Source: Streptococcus sanguinis (GTDB lineage: Bacteria; Bacillota; Bacilli; Lactobacillales; Streptococcaceae). Taken from it: 64,000 nucleotides of DNA. Where the stretch lies: NCBI RefSeq assembly GCF_013343115.1, contig NZ_CP054570.1:1426001-1490000 (forward strand), read 5' to 3'. The first letter of the stretch is position 1; the number at the start of each line of letters is the position of its first letter. Below the pieces are notes generated by a model. That model worked only from the letters and a program-made list of their open reading frames with translations. It had not been told where the DNA came from and made no database searches. This document shows, one piece after another, positions 38,873 through 51,516 of the stretch. A program made the translations under genes and the position numbers.

Positions 38873-39175
38873 ATGAAGCTTATTAATACAACAAACAGTC
38901 ATGCTGACCTTGTCAAAAGCCAATTGGAAAGCACCGATGCGATATTAGTCGAAGTTTATTCTGCTGGAAACAGCGATGTTGTTTTTACACAAGCTCCTCT
39001 TCACTATGAAATTTTGATTTCAAACATGCACCGTGCTGTACGCGAACAGGAAATCGAAAAAATTAGAGAGTTTTTCTTGAAGAGAAAAATTGATGCAAAT
39101 GCTATTGATAGAGCTGCTATCCGCACGATTTACGCTAATAATCTAATCGAAATTTCCATTCCTGTGAAACAGTAA
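38873..39175 (+). CDS. DUF1827 family protein
   Basis: A 100-residue protein of unknown function matching the DUF1827 family of streptococci and lactococci: MKLINTTNSHADLVKSQLES start, YSAGNSDVVFTQAPLHYEIL middle, ISIPVK end. Mixed alpha/beta, no membrane helix or known motif. AGGAGG precedes the ATG; a TATAAT near 38836 with a poor -35 gives its own promoter. A perfect terminator follows. Confidence 0.85.
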   Translation: MKLINTTNSHADLVKSQLESTDAILVEVYSAGNSDVVFTQAPLHYEILISNMHRAVREQEIEKIREFFLKRKIDANAIDRAAIRTIYANNLIEISIPVKQ

Positions 39176-39203
39176 AAACTAAGGCCTGTCCTTAGTTTTT
39201 TTA
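39175..39203 (+). terminator. terminator after DUF1827 gene
   Basis: CTAAGG (39179-39184) with CCTTAG (39190-39195), extended by A-T pairs, then seven T; may also serve the GNAT gene from the other side. Confidence 0.85.
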
Positions 39204-39635
39204 TTGTTTATAGATCATGGTAATGTGAGGTGTCGATTCAAAAATAAAGGGTTGGCCAACTGATTTGAAGCCATACTTTTCATAGAGAGCAGCCACCTGA
39301 ACCTGAGCCTCTATTTCAATTTCCTTTCCTGGCCATTTCTCAACACATAATTGCAAGATTTCTCTGATAAGCTGCCCTCCTAAGCCCTGTCCTCGTGCAG
39401 ACTGAGCTGTGACTACTCGACCAAAGACCAAATGCTCTCCCTCTTCAAAGACACGGGCATAAGCATCAATTTCCCCTTGTTTATTAGCATGGTAAACATG
39501 CACTGCTTCTAGGTCTTTCTCATCCAGTTCATGATAGATGCGCTCCTGCTCCACCACAAAGGTGTCAATGCGCAATTTTAAGATTTGATAAAATTCTATC
39601 GGGTTCAGCTCTATTAATTTTTTCCTAGACCACAT
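39201..39635 (-). CDS. ElaA-type GNAT acetyltransferase
   Basis: A 144-residue GNAT protein. The acetyl-CoA loop is RGQGLGGQLIREIL near residue 90 (Q/RxxGxG/A). FYQILKLRIDTFVVEQE at the start and ALYEKYGFKSVGQPF near the end match the ElaA group. Acceptor unknown. ATG at 39635 has GAGGAAA in place; the longer reading has no such site. It is divergent from a MarR regulator with only about 60 bp between starts, so it is a plausible target of that regulator. Confidence 0.87.
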   Translation of the reverse strand: MWSRKKLIELNPIEFYQILKLRIDTFVVEQERIYHELDEKDLEAVHVYHANKQGEIDAYARVFEEGEHLVFGRVVTAQSARGQGLGGQLIREILQLCVEKWPGKEIEIEAQVQVAALYEKYGFKSVGQPFIFESTPHITMIYKQ

Positions 39636-39637
39636 AC

Positions 39638-39682
39638 TTGTTTCCTCTAACTTTTTAATGTATAATAAGTGCAAATGCAACT
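39638..39682 (+). promoter_or_regulatory. promoter and possible operator of marR-like gene
   Basis: TTGTTT (39638-39643), 17 nt, TATAAT (39661-39666), then the near-palindrome TGCAAATGCA (39670-39679) at the expected transcription start. AAATGCAACT from here recurs once more, after the gene (40137-40146). Confidence 0.5.
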
Positions 39683-39696
39683 ATCAAGGAGTTCCT

Positions 39697-40113
39697 ATGG
39701 ATTACCGTCAACTTTTCCGACAAATGGGATTTATTTCCAGACAAGCTATGATGAAAATGAATCAGAAAGCCAGTAACTACGGCCTAGACAATAATTTATT
39801 TCTACTGCTCATTCGTATCGTCGAAAATGAAGGCCTCAGCCAATCACAACTGGCAGAGCTGGTGCAGATTGACAAGACTACTCTCAGCCGTTCTCTAGGA
39901 AAGCTGGAAGATAGAGGCTTGATTATCAAAAGGACCAAAGCTCAAAATAAGAAGTTCAAAGAGCTCTATCCTAGCAGTCAGGCTCTCAAACTCTATGACC
40001 AACTGATTGGCTTTGAAAACTCCTACGCCAGTCAGGCTCTGCAGCAACTGACTTCCTCTGAGCTCTTTCAGCTCCAAAACATTTTGGCTAAAATAAGCAC
40101 TCCTAAGTTATAA
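39697..40113 (+). CDS. MarR-family transcriptional regulator
   Basis: A 138-residue winged-helix regulator. The recognition helix region is LAELVQIDKTTLSRSLGKLEDRGLI with the wing KRTKAQNKKFKELYPS, flanked by helices for dimerisation. MarR proteins usually repress until a ligand or oxidant is bound; the signal here is unknown. No cysteine is present, so it is not a thiol sensor of the OhrR type. AAGGAG supports ATG at 39697. Divergent from the ElaA-type acetyltransferase. Confidence 0.88.
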   Translation: MDYRQLFRQMGFISRQAMMKMNQKASNYGLDNNLFLLLIRIVENEGLSQSQLAELVQIDKTTLSRSLGKLEDRGLIIKRTKAQNKKFKELYPSSQALKLYDQLIGFENSYASQALQQLTSSELFQLQNILAKISTPKL

Positions 40114-40127
40114 GTAGTATAACAGAA

Positions 40128-40157
40128 AACAGTTGTAAATGCAACTGTTCGGTTTTT
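40128..40157 (+). terminator. terminator after marR-like gene
   Basis: AACAGTTG (40128-40135) with CAACTGTT (40142-40149), loop TAAATG, then CGGTTTTT. Confidence 0.65.
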
Positions 40158-40198
40158 CTAATTTAGTTTTAAATTAACAAATTTTCAAATCAATCTAT

Positions 40199-40238
40199 CT
40201 AAAAAACGGCTTACCACTAAAGGGCAAAGCCATTTTTT
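40199..40238 (-). terminator. terminator after ileS
   Basis: AAAAAACGGCTT (40201-40212) pairs with AAAGCCATTTTTT (40226-40238) with one mismatch, then a T tract on the minus strand. Confidence 0.75.
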
Positions 40239-40250
40239 ATTTTGGAAAAC

Positions 40251-43043
40251 TTACTTGCTCTCAAAGCCTTCTGCGACAGCTTGAACAAAGTTTTCTTCTA
40301 AAATTTCTGCACAGTGGTCACAGACAAGAGCTTGATAACTGCGCTCTTTAACTGTTGTATCAATGCGACGGCAGCGATCACAGACTTGTCCCTGCGCATG
40401 CTCTACGACAAAAGCTACATCTTCAAAGACTAGAGCGCCTTCTGGAGCAGTTCCTTCAGCAATCGTCAATTGAGAAACGATGAGAAGCTGTGCCACATCG
40501 CTGTTGACTGCTTCCAGCAAGGTCTTGATGACTTCATTCGGATAGACAGTCAGATGTGCTTCCAACGATTTCCCGATAACCTTCTCATTGCGGGCTTCTT
40601 CCAAGGCTTTCTGAGCTTGACTGCGGAAGTCCATAAAGGCAGACCAAGTATCCAAGATTTCTTCTTGATTTGGGAAAGTCTGAGCTTCTGGCAATTCAGA
40701 TAACTGAACAAATTCTTCCGCTTCATGCTCCAGGTAAGACCAAATCTCTTCTGCTGTGTGTGGCAGAATTGGTGTCAACAGCTTGGTAATCTTGACCAAA
40801 ATATCATAGAAAACAGTCTGCATCTGACGACGTTCCAATGATTTAGCTGCTTCGATATAGACGACATCTTTGGCAAAGTCCAGATAGAAAGCAGACAAGT
40901 CAACGGTCACAAAGTTGACAATCGCTTTGTAAATAGTCAGAAACTCAAAGTCCGCATAAGCATTGCGAATAGTCTCTACTAATTGATTGAAGCGGATAGT
41001 CATGTACTTATCAACGGAGCGAAGCTCTTCGTAAGCTACAGCATCCTCAACTGGATTAAAGTCAGAGGTGTTGGCAATCAAGAAACGCAAGGTATTCCGA
41101 ATCTTACGGTAAGTTTCAGAGACTTGGCTCAAGATATCCATAGAGATACGAACGTCGTTGCTGGAGTCAACACTGGTTACCCAAAGGCGCAAGATTTCCG
41201 CACCAAATTGTTTTTCTACATCGCTTGGAGCAATCGTATTTCCAAGGGATTTAGACATCTTTTCGCCCTTACCATCTAGGGCAAATCCTTGTGACAAGAT
41301 TTGTTTGTAAGGAGCTACGCCATGGTTAGCAACTGATGTGATAAGAGATGAGTTGAACCAACCACGGTATTGGTCTGAACCTTCTAGATAAAGATCAGCT
41401 GGGTAAGTCAACTCAGGACGATTGACCACTACACCATTCCATGATGAACCTGAGTCAAACCAAACGTCCATGATGTCCGTTTCCTTGGTAAATTCGCCGT
41501 TTGGAGAACCTGGATGAGTAAATCCTTCTGGTAAAAGGTCTTTTGCTTCACGCTTCCACCAGACGATAGAGCCGTGCTCCTCAAAGAGCTGAGCTACGTG
41601 TTCGATGGTTTCAGCCGTCATGATTGGTGTGCCGTCTTCGGCATAGAAGATTGGCAATGGCACACCCCAAGCCCGCTGACGAGAGATAACCCAGTCACCA
41701 CGGTCACGAATCATATTATAGAGACGTACTTTACCCCATTCAGAATGGAATTTAACCTTTTCAATTTCGTCCAAGATTTCTTGGCGGAATTTAGAAACAG
41801 ATGCAAACCACTGTGGAACTGCCCGCCAGATAATTGGCTTCTTAGTCCGCCAGTCAAATGGGTAGGAGTGAGAGATTTCTTCTTGAGCAAGGAGCAAGTC
41901 ACCAAGCTTTTCAATAACTGTTGGTGCAACTTTGTCATAGAACTGGCCTGCAAAATCAGGACCAGCATTTTCCATCATGATACCGCGCTCATTAACAGTG
42001 ACAAATACTTCCAAGCCATTAGCTACACCGACATTATAGTCGTCCTCACCAAAACCAGGCGCTGTATGGACAATACCAGTACCAGAGTCAGTCGTAACGT
42101 GGTCACCCAGGATAACAAGTTCATCTACAGCAGTATCCCATGGGTGAACTGTCACGATGTGATTTAATTCTTGACCACGGTAGGTAGCCAAAACTTGAAC
42201 ATCAGCCCAGCCAAATTTATCAGACAAACTATTCAATAATTCTGAAGCAACCACAAACTTACGAGATTCACCAGCTGGTTGTACGACTACGTAATCAATA
42301 TCTGCTCCAACTGTCAAACCGCGAGAGGCAGTAATGGTAAACGGAGTTGTTGTCCATACGACGATGTAAGTATCTGTGTCCAGTACCCCTTTTCCGTCTT
42401 TAACGCGGTTGGCATAGTAGAGAGAGGTAGAAACCAAATCATGGTATTCAATTTCTGCTTCAGCCAAAGCTGACTCAGAAGACCAAGACCAGTAAACGGG
42501 CTTAGCACCACGGTAAATGTAGCCTTTCTTAGCCATTTCGCCAAAGACACGGATTTGAGCCGCTTCATAATCTGGTGTCAAGGTTACATAAGGATTTTCC
42601 CAGTCACCAGAAACACCCAAACGCTTGAAGTCCTCTTTTTGCTTTTCGACTTGGCTAAGCGCATAGTCCCGACACATGTTGAGGTATTCTACCAAGTCCA
42701 ACTCTTTGCGCTTAACGCCTTGCTTTGCCAATACCTGCTCGATTGGAAGACCATGCGTATCCCAACCTGGAATGTAAGGCGCATAATAGCCAGCCATAGA
42801 TTTTGAGCGAACAATGATATCTTTGGAAATCTTGTTCATAGCATGGCCGACGTGAATATTCCCGTTAGCATAAGGAGGGCCATCATGCAGGATAAAGTGC
42901 GGCTTGCCTTCATTCAGTTCCTGACGCCGCTGATAAAGCTTAGCTTCATCCCATTCCTTCTGCCAAATTGGCTCCTTATTTGGAAGACCGGCCCGCATAG
43001 GAAAAGCAGTTTTCCCAAGATTGAGTGTTTCTTTCAGTTTCAT
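40251..43043 (-). CDS. ileS: isoleucyl-tRNA synthetase
   Basis: Class I synthetase charging tRNA-Ile, with proofreading. The 930 residues have the HIGH-type motif [16 protein letters not shown] (near residue 53) and the editing domain at about 190-390 (WTTTPFTI). [10 protein letters not shown] is near residue 596, followed by the anticodon-binding domain and a C-terminal zinc finger ([10 protein letters not shown] and CDHCAEIL). This is the bacterial-type, mupirocin-sensitive-size IleRS with a complete zinc site. Expression is controlled by a T-box leader upstream. Confidence 0.97.
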   Translation of the reverse strand: MKLKETLNLGKTAFPMRAGLPNKEPIWQKEWDEAKLYQRRQELNEGKPHFILHDGPPYANGNIHVGHAMNKISKDIIVRSKSMAGYYAPYIPGWDTHGLPIEQVLAKQGVKRKELDLVEYLNMCRDYALSQVEKQKEDFKRLGVSGDWENPYVTLTPDYEAAQIRVFGEMAKKGYIYRGAKPVYWSWSSESALAEAEIEYHDLVSTSLYYANRVKDGKGVLDTDTYIVVWTTTPFTITASRGLTVGADIDYVVVQPAGESRKFVVASELLNSLSDKFGWADVQVLATYRGQELNHIVTVHPWDTAVDELVILGDHVTTDSGTGIVHTAPGFGEDDYNVGVANGLEVFVTVNERGIMMENAGPDFAGQFYDKVAPTVIEKLGDLLLAQEEISHSYPFDWRTKKPIIWRAVPQWFASVSKFRQEILDEIEKVKFHSEWGKVRLYNMIRDRGDWVISRQRAWGVPLPIFYAEDGTPIMTAETIEHVAQLFEEHGSIVWWKREAKDLLPEGFTHPGSPNGEFTKETDIMDVWFDSGSSWNGVVVNRPELTYPADLYLEGSDQYRGWFNSSLITSVANHGVAPYKQILSQGFALDGKGEKMSKSLGNTIAPSDVEKQFGAEILRLWVTSVDSSNDVRISMDILSQVSETYRKIRNTLRFLIANTSDFNPVEDAVAYEELRSVDKYMTIRFNQLVETIRNAYADFEFLTIYKAIVNFVTVDLSAFYLDFAKDVVYIEAAKSLERRQMQTVFYDILVKITKLLTPILPHTAEEIWSYLEHEAEEFVQLSELPEAQTFPNQEEILDTWSAFMDFRSQAQKALEEARNEKVIGKSLEAHLTVYPNEVIKTLLEAVNSDVAQLLIVSQLTIAEGTAPEGALVFEDVAFVVEHAQGQVCDRCRRIDTTVKERSYQALVCDHCAEILEENFVQAVAEGFESK

Positions 43044-43074
43044 TCTATTCCTCTTTATTTTTTAATTACAAATT

Positions 43075-43318
43075 AAAAACCGCAAACTTCTCCAAAAAGG
43101 ACGAAAATTCGCGGTACCACCTTTGTTTAGGCAAGACAATAGCATGATGCTCCTCTTGCCCCTCTTTGTCCGTAACGTGGACTGCCGTCTCATCCTACTG
43201 ATTTCAGACGAAAGTTTTGTAAAATGATAGCCCAAGCAAGATGGACTGCAGATCTCTCACCATCATCTGCTCGCTGAAAGTATTTTGCTTGGTCTGTGTT
43301 TTTACAATCTTATCTTCT
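43075..43318 (-). promoter_or_regulatory. isoleucine T-box riboswitch, ileS leader
   Basis: Read on the minus strand. TATAAT lies at 43324-43329, overlapping the divIVA stop. Stem I follows with the specifier codon ATC (Ile) at 43226-43228. The T-box core GGTGGTACCGCG is at 43110-43121, and its TGGT matches the ACCA end of tRNA-Ile. The terminator CCGCGAA (43108-43114)/TTTGCGG (43080-43086) and a T run end it. Uncharged tRNA-Ile should favour the antiterminator and switch ileS on. Confidence 0.93.
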
Positions 43319-43324
43319 TTAAAA

Positions 43325-44119
43325 TTATAAAATATTTACTGGAACTTTTTGTTCCCCATTTGTATCATCATCATGATGGTCAGCTTCTAAGTTTTCCTCA
43401 GCTGCGTGAGCTTCTATATCTTCATCGCTGATCGGAGAAAAAGCTTGGGTCGCAGCTAATTCACGATTGGCAGCTTCAATGCGCTCTTGCAGCTCAGCCA
43501 TTTCCTCTGGAGAAAATTGACGAGTCACATCCGCTTCTTCCTCGCGGACAACTGCCTCTTCTCCCAGAACCTCCGATACAACCTCCTTGAAGGCCTCATC
43601 GCTGGTTTGCAGGTAAGTAGCTGTCGGACGCAGGATTTCTTCCCATTCAGACGAATCCACAATGCTGAGTTGGCTCTCAATGGTTGATTTCAAGCGTTGG
43701 TGGAAGACACGTGTTTTGTTTTTCAGTTCTTCTGTTTCAATGGCTACTTTCTTAGCATTGTCCGCTGCCTGACGCAAAATTTCATCAGCCTTGTACTTAG
43801 CTCCATCCAACAAATGCTGCGCATCCTGCTCTGCCTGACGGACAATATTTGTAGATCGCTCATTGGCAGCAACTTTAACGCGCTCAGCCGTATCCTGAGC
43901 AATCAAAACAGACTGGCTGAGAGAGTCTTTCATCTCATCAAAATAAGTCAGACGTTCTTCCAGATTACGAATTTTTGCTTCTTTTTCGTGGTTTTCACGA
44001 ACCAGGTCTTCATAATCACGGACAACGATGTCAAGGAATTCATCTACCTCTTCAACATCATAGCCTCTAAACTTGGTTCCAAAGGATTTATCTTTAATTT
44101 CTAATGCTGTAAGTGTCAT
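43325..44119 (-). CDS. divIVA: cell-division protein DivIVA
   Basis: Membrane-curvature-binding coiled-coil protein marking poles and septum. The 264-residue protein begins with the conserved TALEIKDKSFGTKFRGYDVEEVDEFLD (Phe/Arg tip of the membrane-binding loop). Long coiled coils follow at about 30-75 and 80-165, and the C-terminal tail is acidic (EENLEADHHDDDTNGE). Downstream end of the division cluster; the ileS leader starts inside its stop region. Confidence 0.96.
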   Translation of the reverse strand: MTLTALEIKDKSFGTKFRGYDVEEVDEFLDIVVRDYEDLVRENHEKEAKIRNLEERLTYFDEMKDSLSQSVLIAQDTAERVKVAANERSTNIVRQAEQDAQHLLDGAKYKADEILRQAADNAKKVAIETEELKNKTRVFHQRLKSTIESQLSIVDSSEWEEILRPTATYLQTSDEAFKEVVSEVLGEEAVVREEEADVTRQFSPEEMAELQERIEAANRELAATQAFSPISDEDIEAHAAEENLEADHHDDDTNGEQKVPVNIL

Positions 44120-44128
44120 AGTTCCTCC

Positions 44129-44911
44129 TCATTTACTAGCTAATAATTCAACGGTTAACTTATGTTTTCCATTCTTGGAAAGACCATTTTCTCTTAAAAC
44201 CTTAAATCTTCCAAATCGTCTAACGCTAATCAAGTCTTCAAGCCCGACCTGCTGGCTGGGATTGTCATTAACAGCATAGTTCATTTTCACATGCTTGCCA
44301 GAAATTAGCTGAGCAGCCTGGCTCCTTGATAACTTAAAGGTGCTGGCTACCAACTTGTCCAAGCGAAGACTAGATGCTAAAATTTCTCTGGTGGCAGACT
44401 GCTTCTGCTCTTTCAGCTGCTCTGCAAAGGAAACTTCCTTTAGTTTGACAGGCATCTTTGCAATTTTAGACACATGATCTATAAAATACTGGGCCAGTCT
44501 CTTATCTACAAAGAGCTGAGCGCGCTCTCCAACCACAAGAATATCACCAAAGGTCCGTCTTTCAATCCCTAATTGATTGAGAAGAGTGCCCATAATCTGT
44601 GAATGACTGATTTTATAAAATTTGCTTGCATAGGAAATTTCCAGCAAGCTCAATTCAAAATCATCCATATTCAGTTGGTAATAAGAAGGCGCCACAAGAA
44701 CTCTTGCCAGTTCACTTGGAAAAAAATCCGTACTAGCAAAGACTTGCACATCATATTGCTTGCCAATATTCTTCAGGATTGAGACCTGATGGGGATTCAG
44801 AAAAGACGTTGTTTCAAAGGCATAGGTATCTTGAACCCGCTGAAGCAGCTCCAGACTCCTATCAATAAACTCTCGATCCTCATGCGAAAAATGTTGATAT
44901 AAATCTTTCAT
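44129..44911 (-). CDS. ylmH: YlmH, S4-domain RNA-binding protein
   Basis: A 260-residue protein with an N-terminal YlmH domain (MKDLYQHFSHEDREFIDRS) and a C-terminal S4 domain (RLDKLVASTFKLSRSQAAQL). Related proteins bind rRNA/tRNA-containing stalled ribosomes. The ATG at 44911 overlaps the ylmG stop as TAATG; the longer in-frame extension upstream merely runs through ylmG in another frame. It is conserved between ylmG and divIVA in streptococci. Confidence 0.93.
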   Translation of the reverse strand: MKDLYQHFSHEDREFIDRSLELLQRVQDTYAFETTSFLNPHQVSILKNIGKQYDVQVFASTDFFPSELARVLVAPSYYQLNMDDFELSLLEISYASKFYKISHSQIMGTLLNQLGIERRTFGDILVVGERAQLFVDKRLAQYFIDHVSKIAKMPVKLKEVSFAEQLKEQKQSATREILASSLRLDKLVASTFKLSRSQAAQLISGKHVKMNYAVNDNPSQQVGLEDLISVRRFGRFKVLRENGLSKNGKHKLTVELLASK

Positions 44912-45186
44912 TATAATAACATTAGTAAGACGCTTATTAAATAAAAGACCACACGATTTAAAAGGTTTAAAGCCAGAATTGCAACCCAAACGGTAAAGTC
45001 CAGCCCTGCAAACTGCAAGGGAAGACGGCGGAAAAGTTTTAAATACGGTTCTACAATTCGTGTTAGAAACTCTCCGAATTTGGTTTGATAGGCTCCTGGA
45101 AACCAAGATAGAAGTGCATAGACAATCAAGGCAATGCTATAAAGATCGAAAAGATTAGAGATGGCACGAATTACAAAATATAACAT
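44911..45186 (-). CDS. ylmG: YggT-family membrane protein YlmG
   Basis: A 91-residue protein with two hydrophobic helices flanking the YggT signature: LLSWFPGAYQTKFGEFLTRI and EPYLKLFRRLPLQFAGLDF. The role is uncertain; it is linked with division and chromosome distribution in other organisms. It shares one base with ylmH (TAATG) and starts 5 bp after sepF. Confidence 0.93.
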   Translation of the reverse strand: MLYFVIRAISNLFDLYSIALIVYALLSWFPGAYQTKFGEFLTRIVEPYLKLFRRLPLQFAGLDFTVWVAILALNLLNRVVFYLISVLLMLL

Positions 45187-45191
45187 ATCTC

Positions 45192-45779
45192 TTATCTACT
45201 GCGCTTCATATCAAAGTCGAATTCGCTGATTTCAACATCGTTTGGCAGGCGGATATCTTCCACATTTACCACTACATTAATCGGAGTCAGCAAATACATA
45301 GTGCTTGCAACTTTTTTCAAATTTCCAGCCAAGACATAACGCGCACCGTCTAGGTAGTCTAAACAGCGACGAGCCTGTACCTCAGTCATATACTGGAAGT
45401 CAATCAGGATGCTTTCATTGGCCAAAAGCAAGTCAACAATTTCAGTCGCTTCCTCATATCTCCTCGGATAACGAACATCAATCGTAATCTTCTCATCCGC
45501 ATTTGCACGGTGCTGAGCCAATTCCTGCTGACGTGCATGCAGTCTGGTAATATTCTCTGTCGAAGATTTCTGTTGTGGCTGTGGTTTAGGCTGTGGCTTG
45601 GCCGCAGCAACCGGACGAGGAGCTGGCTTGCTCTCTCTGACTGGCTTAGGCTGAACCAATTCAGGCTTCTGCTTAACAGGCGCTGCAGGTCTGCTGACAG
45701 TCTGCTCCTGAACCTCAGTCTCATCTCCATCTTCTGTAAAATAATCTATAAATTTATCAAATCTATCTTTTAATGACAT
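45192..45779 (-). CDS. sepF: SepF, FtsZ-membrane anchor
   Basis: Assembles into rings that bundle and tether FtsZ. The 195 residues start with a membrane-targeting amphipathic helix ([15 protein letters not shown]). A Pro/Gln/Lys-rich linker follows at about 25-90 with repeated KPQPKPQ words, then the globular SepF domain ([15 protein letters not shown] to [11 protein letters not shown]). The linker is low in complexity and likely to vary between strains. Between ylmE and ylmG. Confidence 0.95.
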   Translation of the reverse strand: MSLKDRFDKFIDYFTEDGDETEVQEQTVSRPAAPVKQKPELVQPKPVRESKPAPRPVAAAKPQPKPQPQQKSSTENITRLHARQQELAQHRANADEKITIDVRYPRRYEEATEIVDLLLANESILIDFQYMTEVQARRCLDYLDGARYVLAGNLKKVASTMYLLTPINVVVNVEDIRLPNDVEISEFDFDMKRSR

Positions 45780-45788
45780 ATTTCTTTC

Positions 45789-46460
45789 CTATTTAAAAAA
45801 TGCTGTACCGATTCTGACATAGGTCGAGCCATGGGCAATTGCTTCTGGATAATCACGGCTCATTCCCATGCTTAATTCAGAAAAGGGCATATTATTTAAC
45901 TGTTTCTTTTTTAATTCTTTTTGTAGTTGATGAGCCTTTTCAAACATTTGGTTCAGCTCCTCATGACTAGCTTCAAACGGAGCCATAGTCATCAATCCCA
46001 CAATTTGAACATTGTCTAATTTTTCAAGTTCAGGCAGGACAACTTCAAGTTCTTCAATCAAAAAGCCATGCTTGCTCTCTTCTTTAGAAATATTCACCTG
46101 CAGAAAACATTTAATCACATGTTCAGCCCGTTTGTCAATCTCCTTGGCCAATTTCACAGAATCTAAAGCATGAAAGTAATCAACATAGTTAATCACATCC
46201 TTGACTTTTCTCCTCTGCAAACTGCCGATCAGGTGCCAGGTCAGATTCTCATCTTTCAGAGCATGGTATTTATCTAGAAATTTATCTACCCGATTTTCTC
46301 CGATATGCTGAATACCTGTACGAACAAGCTCCTGAGTTGTTTCGCAGTCAATATATTTGGTAACTGCAATGATATTTACTGAATCTTTCAAACGCTGGGC
46401 TTGCTCCGCCGCTTGAGCGACGGATTGAAAGACCAACTCTTTATTATTCTGCAAATTCAT
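45789..46460 (-). CDS. ylmE: YggS-family PLP homeostasis protein (YlmE)
   Basis: A 223-residue TIM-barrel protein that binds pyridoxal phosphate but has no known enzymatic reaction. The PLP Lys is in IIAVTKYID (near residue 35); HLIGSLQRRKVKD, LQVNISKEESKHGF and LSMGMSRDYPEAIAHGSTYVRIG are diagnostic. It starts 8 bp after ftsZ and stands 9 bp before sepF, in the usual ftsZ-ylmE-sepF order. Confidence 0.95.
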   Translation of the reverse strand: MNLQNNKELVFQSVAQAAEQAQRLKDSVNIIAVTKYIDCETTQELVRTGIQHIGENRVDKFLDKYHALKDENLTWHLIGSLQRRKVKDVINYVDYFHALDSVKLAKEIDKRAEHVIKCFLQVNISKEESKHGFLIEELEVVLPELEKLDNVQIVGLMTMAPFEASHEELNQMFEKAHQLQKELKKKQLNNMPFSELSMGMSRDYPEAIAHGSTYVRIGTAFFK

Positions 46461-46468
46461 GATTTAGA

Positions 46469-49121
<2,653 letters not shown>

Positions 49122-49242
49122 TACACCAGTCCTCTCTATCTTCCATGTTTCCGGTCTATACTAATAACGCTAAAAATTAGAGTTACCCAAGCTTTATTAT
49201 AACATAAAGAAAATGAAAATGCGCAGTTTTTCTACATATAAT

Positions 49243-50448
49243 TTAGCGATTTTCGGTATTTCCCGGGTTTTCTGTTGAATTTTGTGGCTCTGCAGATTCT
49301 TGTTCTTGACTTTCTGTCACCTGCTCAGCCGCTTGTTCTGTTGGCTGTCCCGTCGATTCCTCTTCTGCTTTCTGCTTTTCTTCATCAGAAGAAGACGACT
49401 CGTTTTGAGCTCCTTCAACATAACTAAAAATCCCTGCTTCCATATCTACAACACTAGGTACTTCCTCTTCCAACTGTGATTGGATTCCCTTGTAATATGG
49501 CAGTTTTTTGGCAATATGTGAAATTGGTACCAAAATTTTATTGCCATCATGCATGGTCAGCGTAACCAAGTCCGGTGTCACCTTGCTCGGGGTCAGCTGA
49601 ACTGTCTTAATATTTTTCTTAACCGAAGCCGGTACCTTTTCAATTTGAAGGGCAAATTCCTTAATCAATTTTTTATCTGAAAACTCTATCGAAATATGGG
49701 TTTCTGGCAAAGAATCTGCAGCAGTCGGGTCCGAAATAATCTCCCCATTTGTCAGAATAGGATAATACTGGCCACCCTCATGCAGATAGGCCAGAACTCC
49801 GTACTCCTTGACCTTTACCTGAAAAGTAATCGGAAACTGATAAGCCATCTCCAGATTGTTAATCCAAGGACTAGACGCTTTCATATTGCGGATATGATTG
49901 CCGCCATTGATAAAGGTTGTTAAAGTATAGTCCTTCTCATCAATCTTACTGCTTTTGAGCAAATCTTCCTGACTGACCATTTGATTCCCTGAAAATTTGA
50001 TTGTCTTCATAGTCGCTAGTGGTGTCAAAAAATAAACTGACAGGAGAAAAATCAAGCCACTGCCTAGCAAAACTGGCAGTGCTCGATAAATATGAACCCT
50101 TGAGATATGCACCTTAGCAGCTTCTTTTTCTGCCTTTTTCTGAAGTTTCTCCAGTTTTTTGCGCTCTTTCTCGCTCAATTCGGTCTCTAGCTCAGGTTTA
50201 GATGAGTCATCTTCCAAATATTCTATTTCTTCCTCTTCATAAAATGAGTCATCTTCTTCCGTCTCTTCAGCTATTTCTCCGCCTTCGATTGAGTCCTCAG
50301 CTTCCTTTGCTTCCTCTTCTTCTAGCTCCTTTTGTTTGCCGGCCTCTTCCTGAGCCTTCTTTTCAAGATATTCTTTGTTTCGTTTCTGCCATTCAGAGAG
50401 GTGCTCACTTACCTCTTCCTTTGGCTCATCATTGTTTTTCTTGCTCAT
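49243..50448 (-). CDS. divIB: cell-division protein DivIB/FtsQ
   Basis: Bitopic protein of the FtsL-DivIC-DivIB divisome subcomplex. The 401 residues begin with a long charged cytoplasmic tail (about 1-130, Glu/Lys-rich). One membrane helix follows ([20 protein letters not shown]), then the POTRA/beta domain ([20 protein letters not shown] onward) and a very acidic, Ser/Gln-rich C-terminal tail (about 350-401). The tail lengths are typical of streptococci. It overlaps murG by 4 bp. Confidence 0.94.
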   Translation of the reverse strand: MSKKNNDEPKEEVSEHLSEWQKRNKEYLEKKAQEEAGKQKELEEEEAKEAEDSIEGGEIAEETEEDDSFYEEEEIEYLEDDSSKPELETELSEKERKKLEKLQKKAEKEAAKVHISRVHIYRALPVLLGSGLIFLLSVYFLTPLATMKTIKFSGNQMVSQEDLLKSSKIDEKDYTLTTFINGGNHIRNMKASSPWINNLEMAYQFPITFQVKVKEYGVLAYLHEGGQYYPILTNGEIISDPTAADSLPETHISIEFSDKKLIKEFALQIEKVPASVKKNIKTVQLTPSKVTPDLVTLTMHDGNKILVPISHIAKKLPYYKGIQSQLEEEVPSVVDMEAGIFSYVEGAQNESSSSDEEKQKAEEESTGQPTEQAAEQVTESQEQESAEPQNSTENPGNTENR

Positions 50449-51515
50449 TTCTTTCCCTTGTCAATATCCGCTTTCAATAAAGCATAAAATTCATCTACAG
50501 ACTTGATTTCCTGAGAATTTTGCATAGCTTGATGATAAGAAGCTTGGTTCGCCAAAAGGTCATCAAGAGCTGTCTGTAAATTGCTCATATCCAGCTGTTC
50601 CTCCGCCAATTGCTTAGCATATCCCTTTTTCACAAAATAATCCGCATTTTCAATCTGATCGCCGCGGCTGGCTTCGCGTCCCAGAGGAACGATAATATGA
50701 AGCTTAGCCATGGCCAAGAGCTCAAAGATTGTATTGGAACCGCCACGAGTAACCACTACATCTGCCAAGTCCATCAAAGGCTGGTAGAGGTCGGTCACAT
50801 AGGCTCTGCGAAAGAGACGGTCAGACAGAACATCCAAACTTGCATCGCCTGTCAGATTGATAATGTTATAACGCTCGGTCAGCGCAGCTTGATTCTGGCT
50901 AACAAAATCATTAAAGACCTTAGCTCCAGCAGAACCACCGACAAAAAGCAGGGTTGGCAGCTCTTTATCAAAATACTGACGAATTTCTTCTAGTTCCTGC
51001 GGTAGGACTGACTCTTGGTTACCGACCTTGGTCACAGCTCCTACATGCTCAATCTTGGTCAGACTGGAACTTTGCTCAAAGGTCGCATACATCTTGGTCG
51101 CACACTTATAGGCGATTTTATTGGCTAGGCCAATGGATAGATCCGACTCATGAACATAGACAGGAACTCCTGACAGCCGGGCTGCAATCACGGGCGGAAC
51201 AGATACAAAGCCACCCTTAGAAAAGAGGGCCTGCGGCCGTACCTTGAGCATAATGCCCAGCGACTGGAAAATCCCCCAGACGACCTTAAAGCCATCCAGC
51301 AGATTCTGCCAAGAAAAGTAGCGACGAAGCTTGCCCGTAGCTACCGAATGGAAGGTCACGTCCAGTCCTGACTTTTGGATTTCCTGATACTCAATACCAT
51401 GCTTATCGCCAATATAATGGACCTGCCAGCCTTCTTTGATAAATTTCGGAATTAGGAGAAGGTTGAGGGTTACATGGCCGACCGTTCCTCCACCTGTAAA
51501 TACAATCTTTTTCAT
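50445..51515 (-). CDS. murG: UDP-GlcNAc--undecaprenyl-PP-MurNAc-pentapeptide transferase
   Basis: Makes lipid II at the inner membrane face. The 356-residue GT-B enzyme has the glycine loop [15 protein letters not shown] (residues 5-19), the second loop [12 protein letters not shown] (near 185), and [15 protein letters not shown] (donor binding). It starts 1 bp after the murD stop and overlaps divIB by 4 bp: murD-murG-divIB is one translational block. Confidence 0.96.
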   Translation of the reverse strand: MKKIVFTGGGTVGHVTLNLLLIPKFIKEGWQVHYIGDKHGIEYQEIQKSGLDVTFHSVATGKLRRYFSWQNLLDGFKVVWGIFQSLGIMLKVRPQALFSKGGFVSVPPVIAARLSGVPVYVHESDLSIGLANKIAYKCATKMYATFEQSSSLTKIEHVGAVTKVGNQESVLPQELEEIRQYFDKELPTLLFVGGSAGAKVFNDFVSQNQAALTERYNIINLTGDASLDVLSDRLFRRAYVTDLYQPLMDLADVVVTRGGSNTIFELLAMAKLHIIVPLGREASRGDQIENADYFVKKGYAKQLAEEQLDMSNLQTALDDLLANQASYHQAMQNSQEIKSVDEFYALLKADIDKGKK

Positions 51516-51516
51516 C

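Noticed and set aside
44912..45106. 65-residue N-terminal extension of YlmH
   Set aside because: It reads through ylmG in another frame; the YlmH family start and the TAATG junction give 44911.
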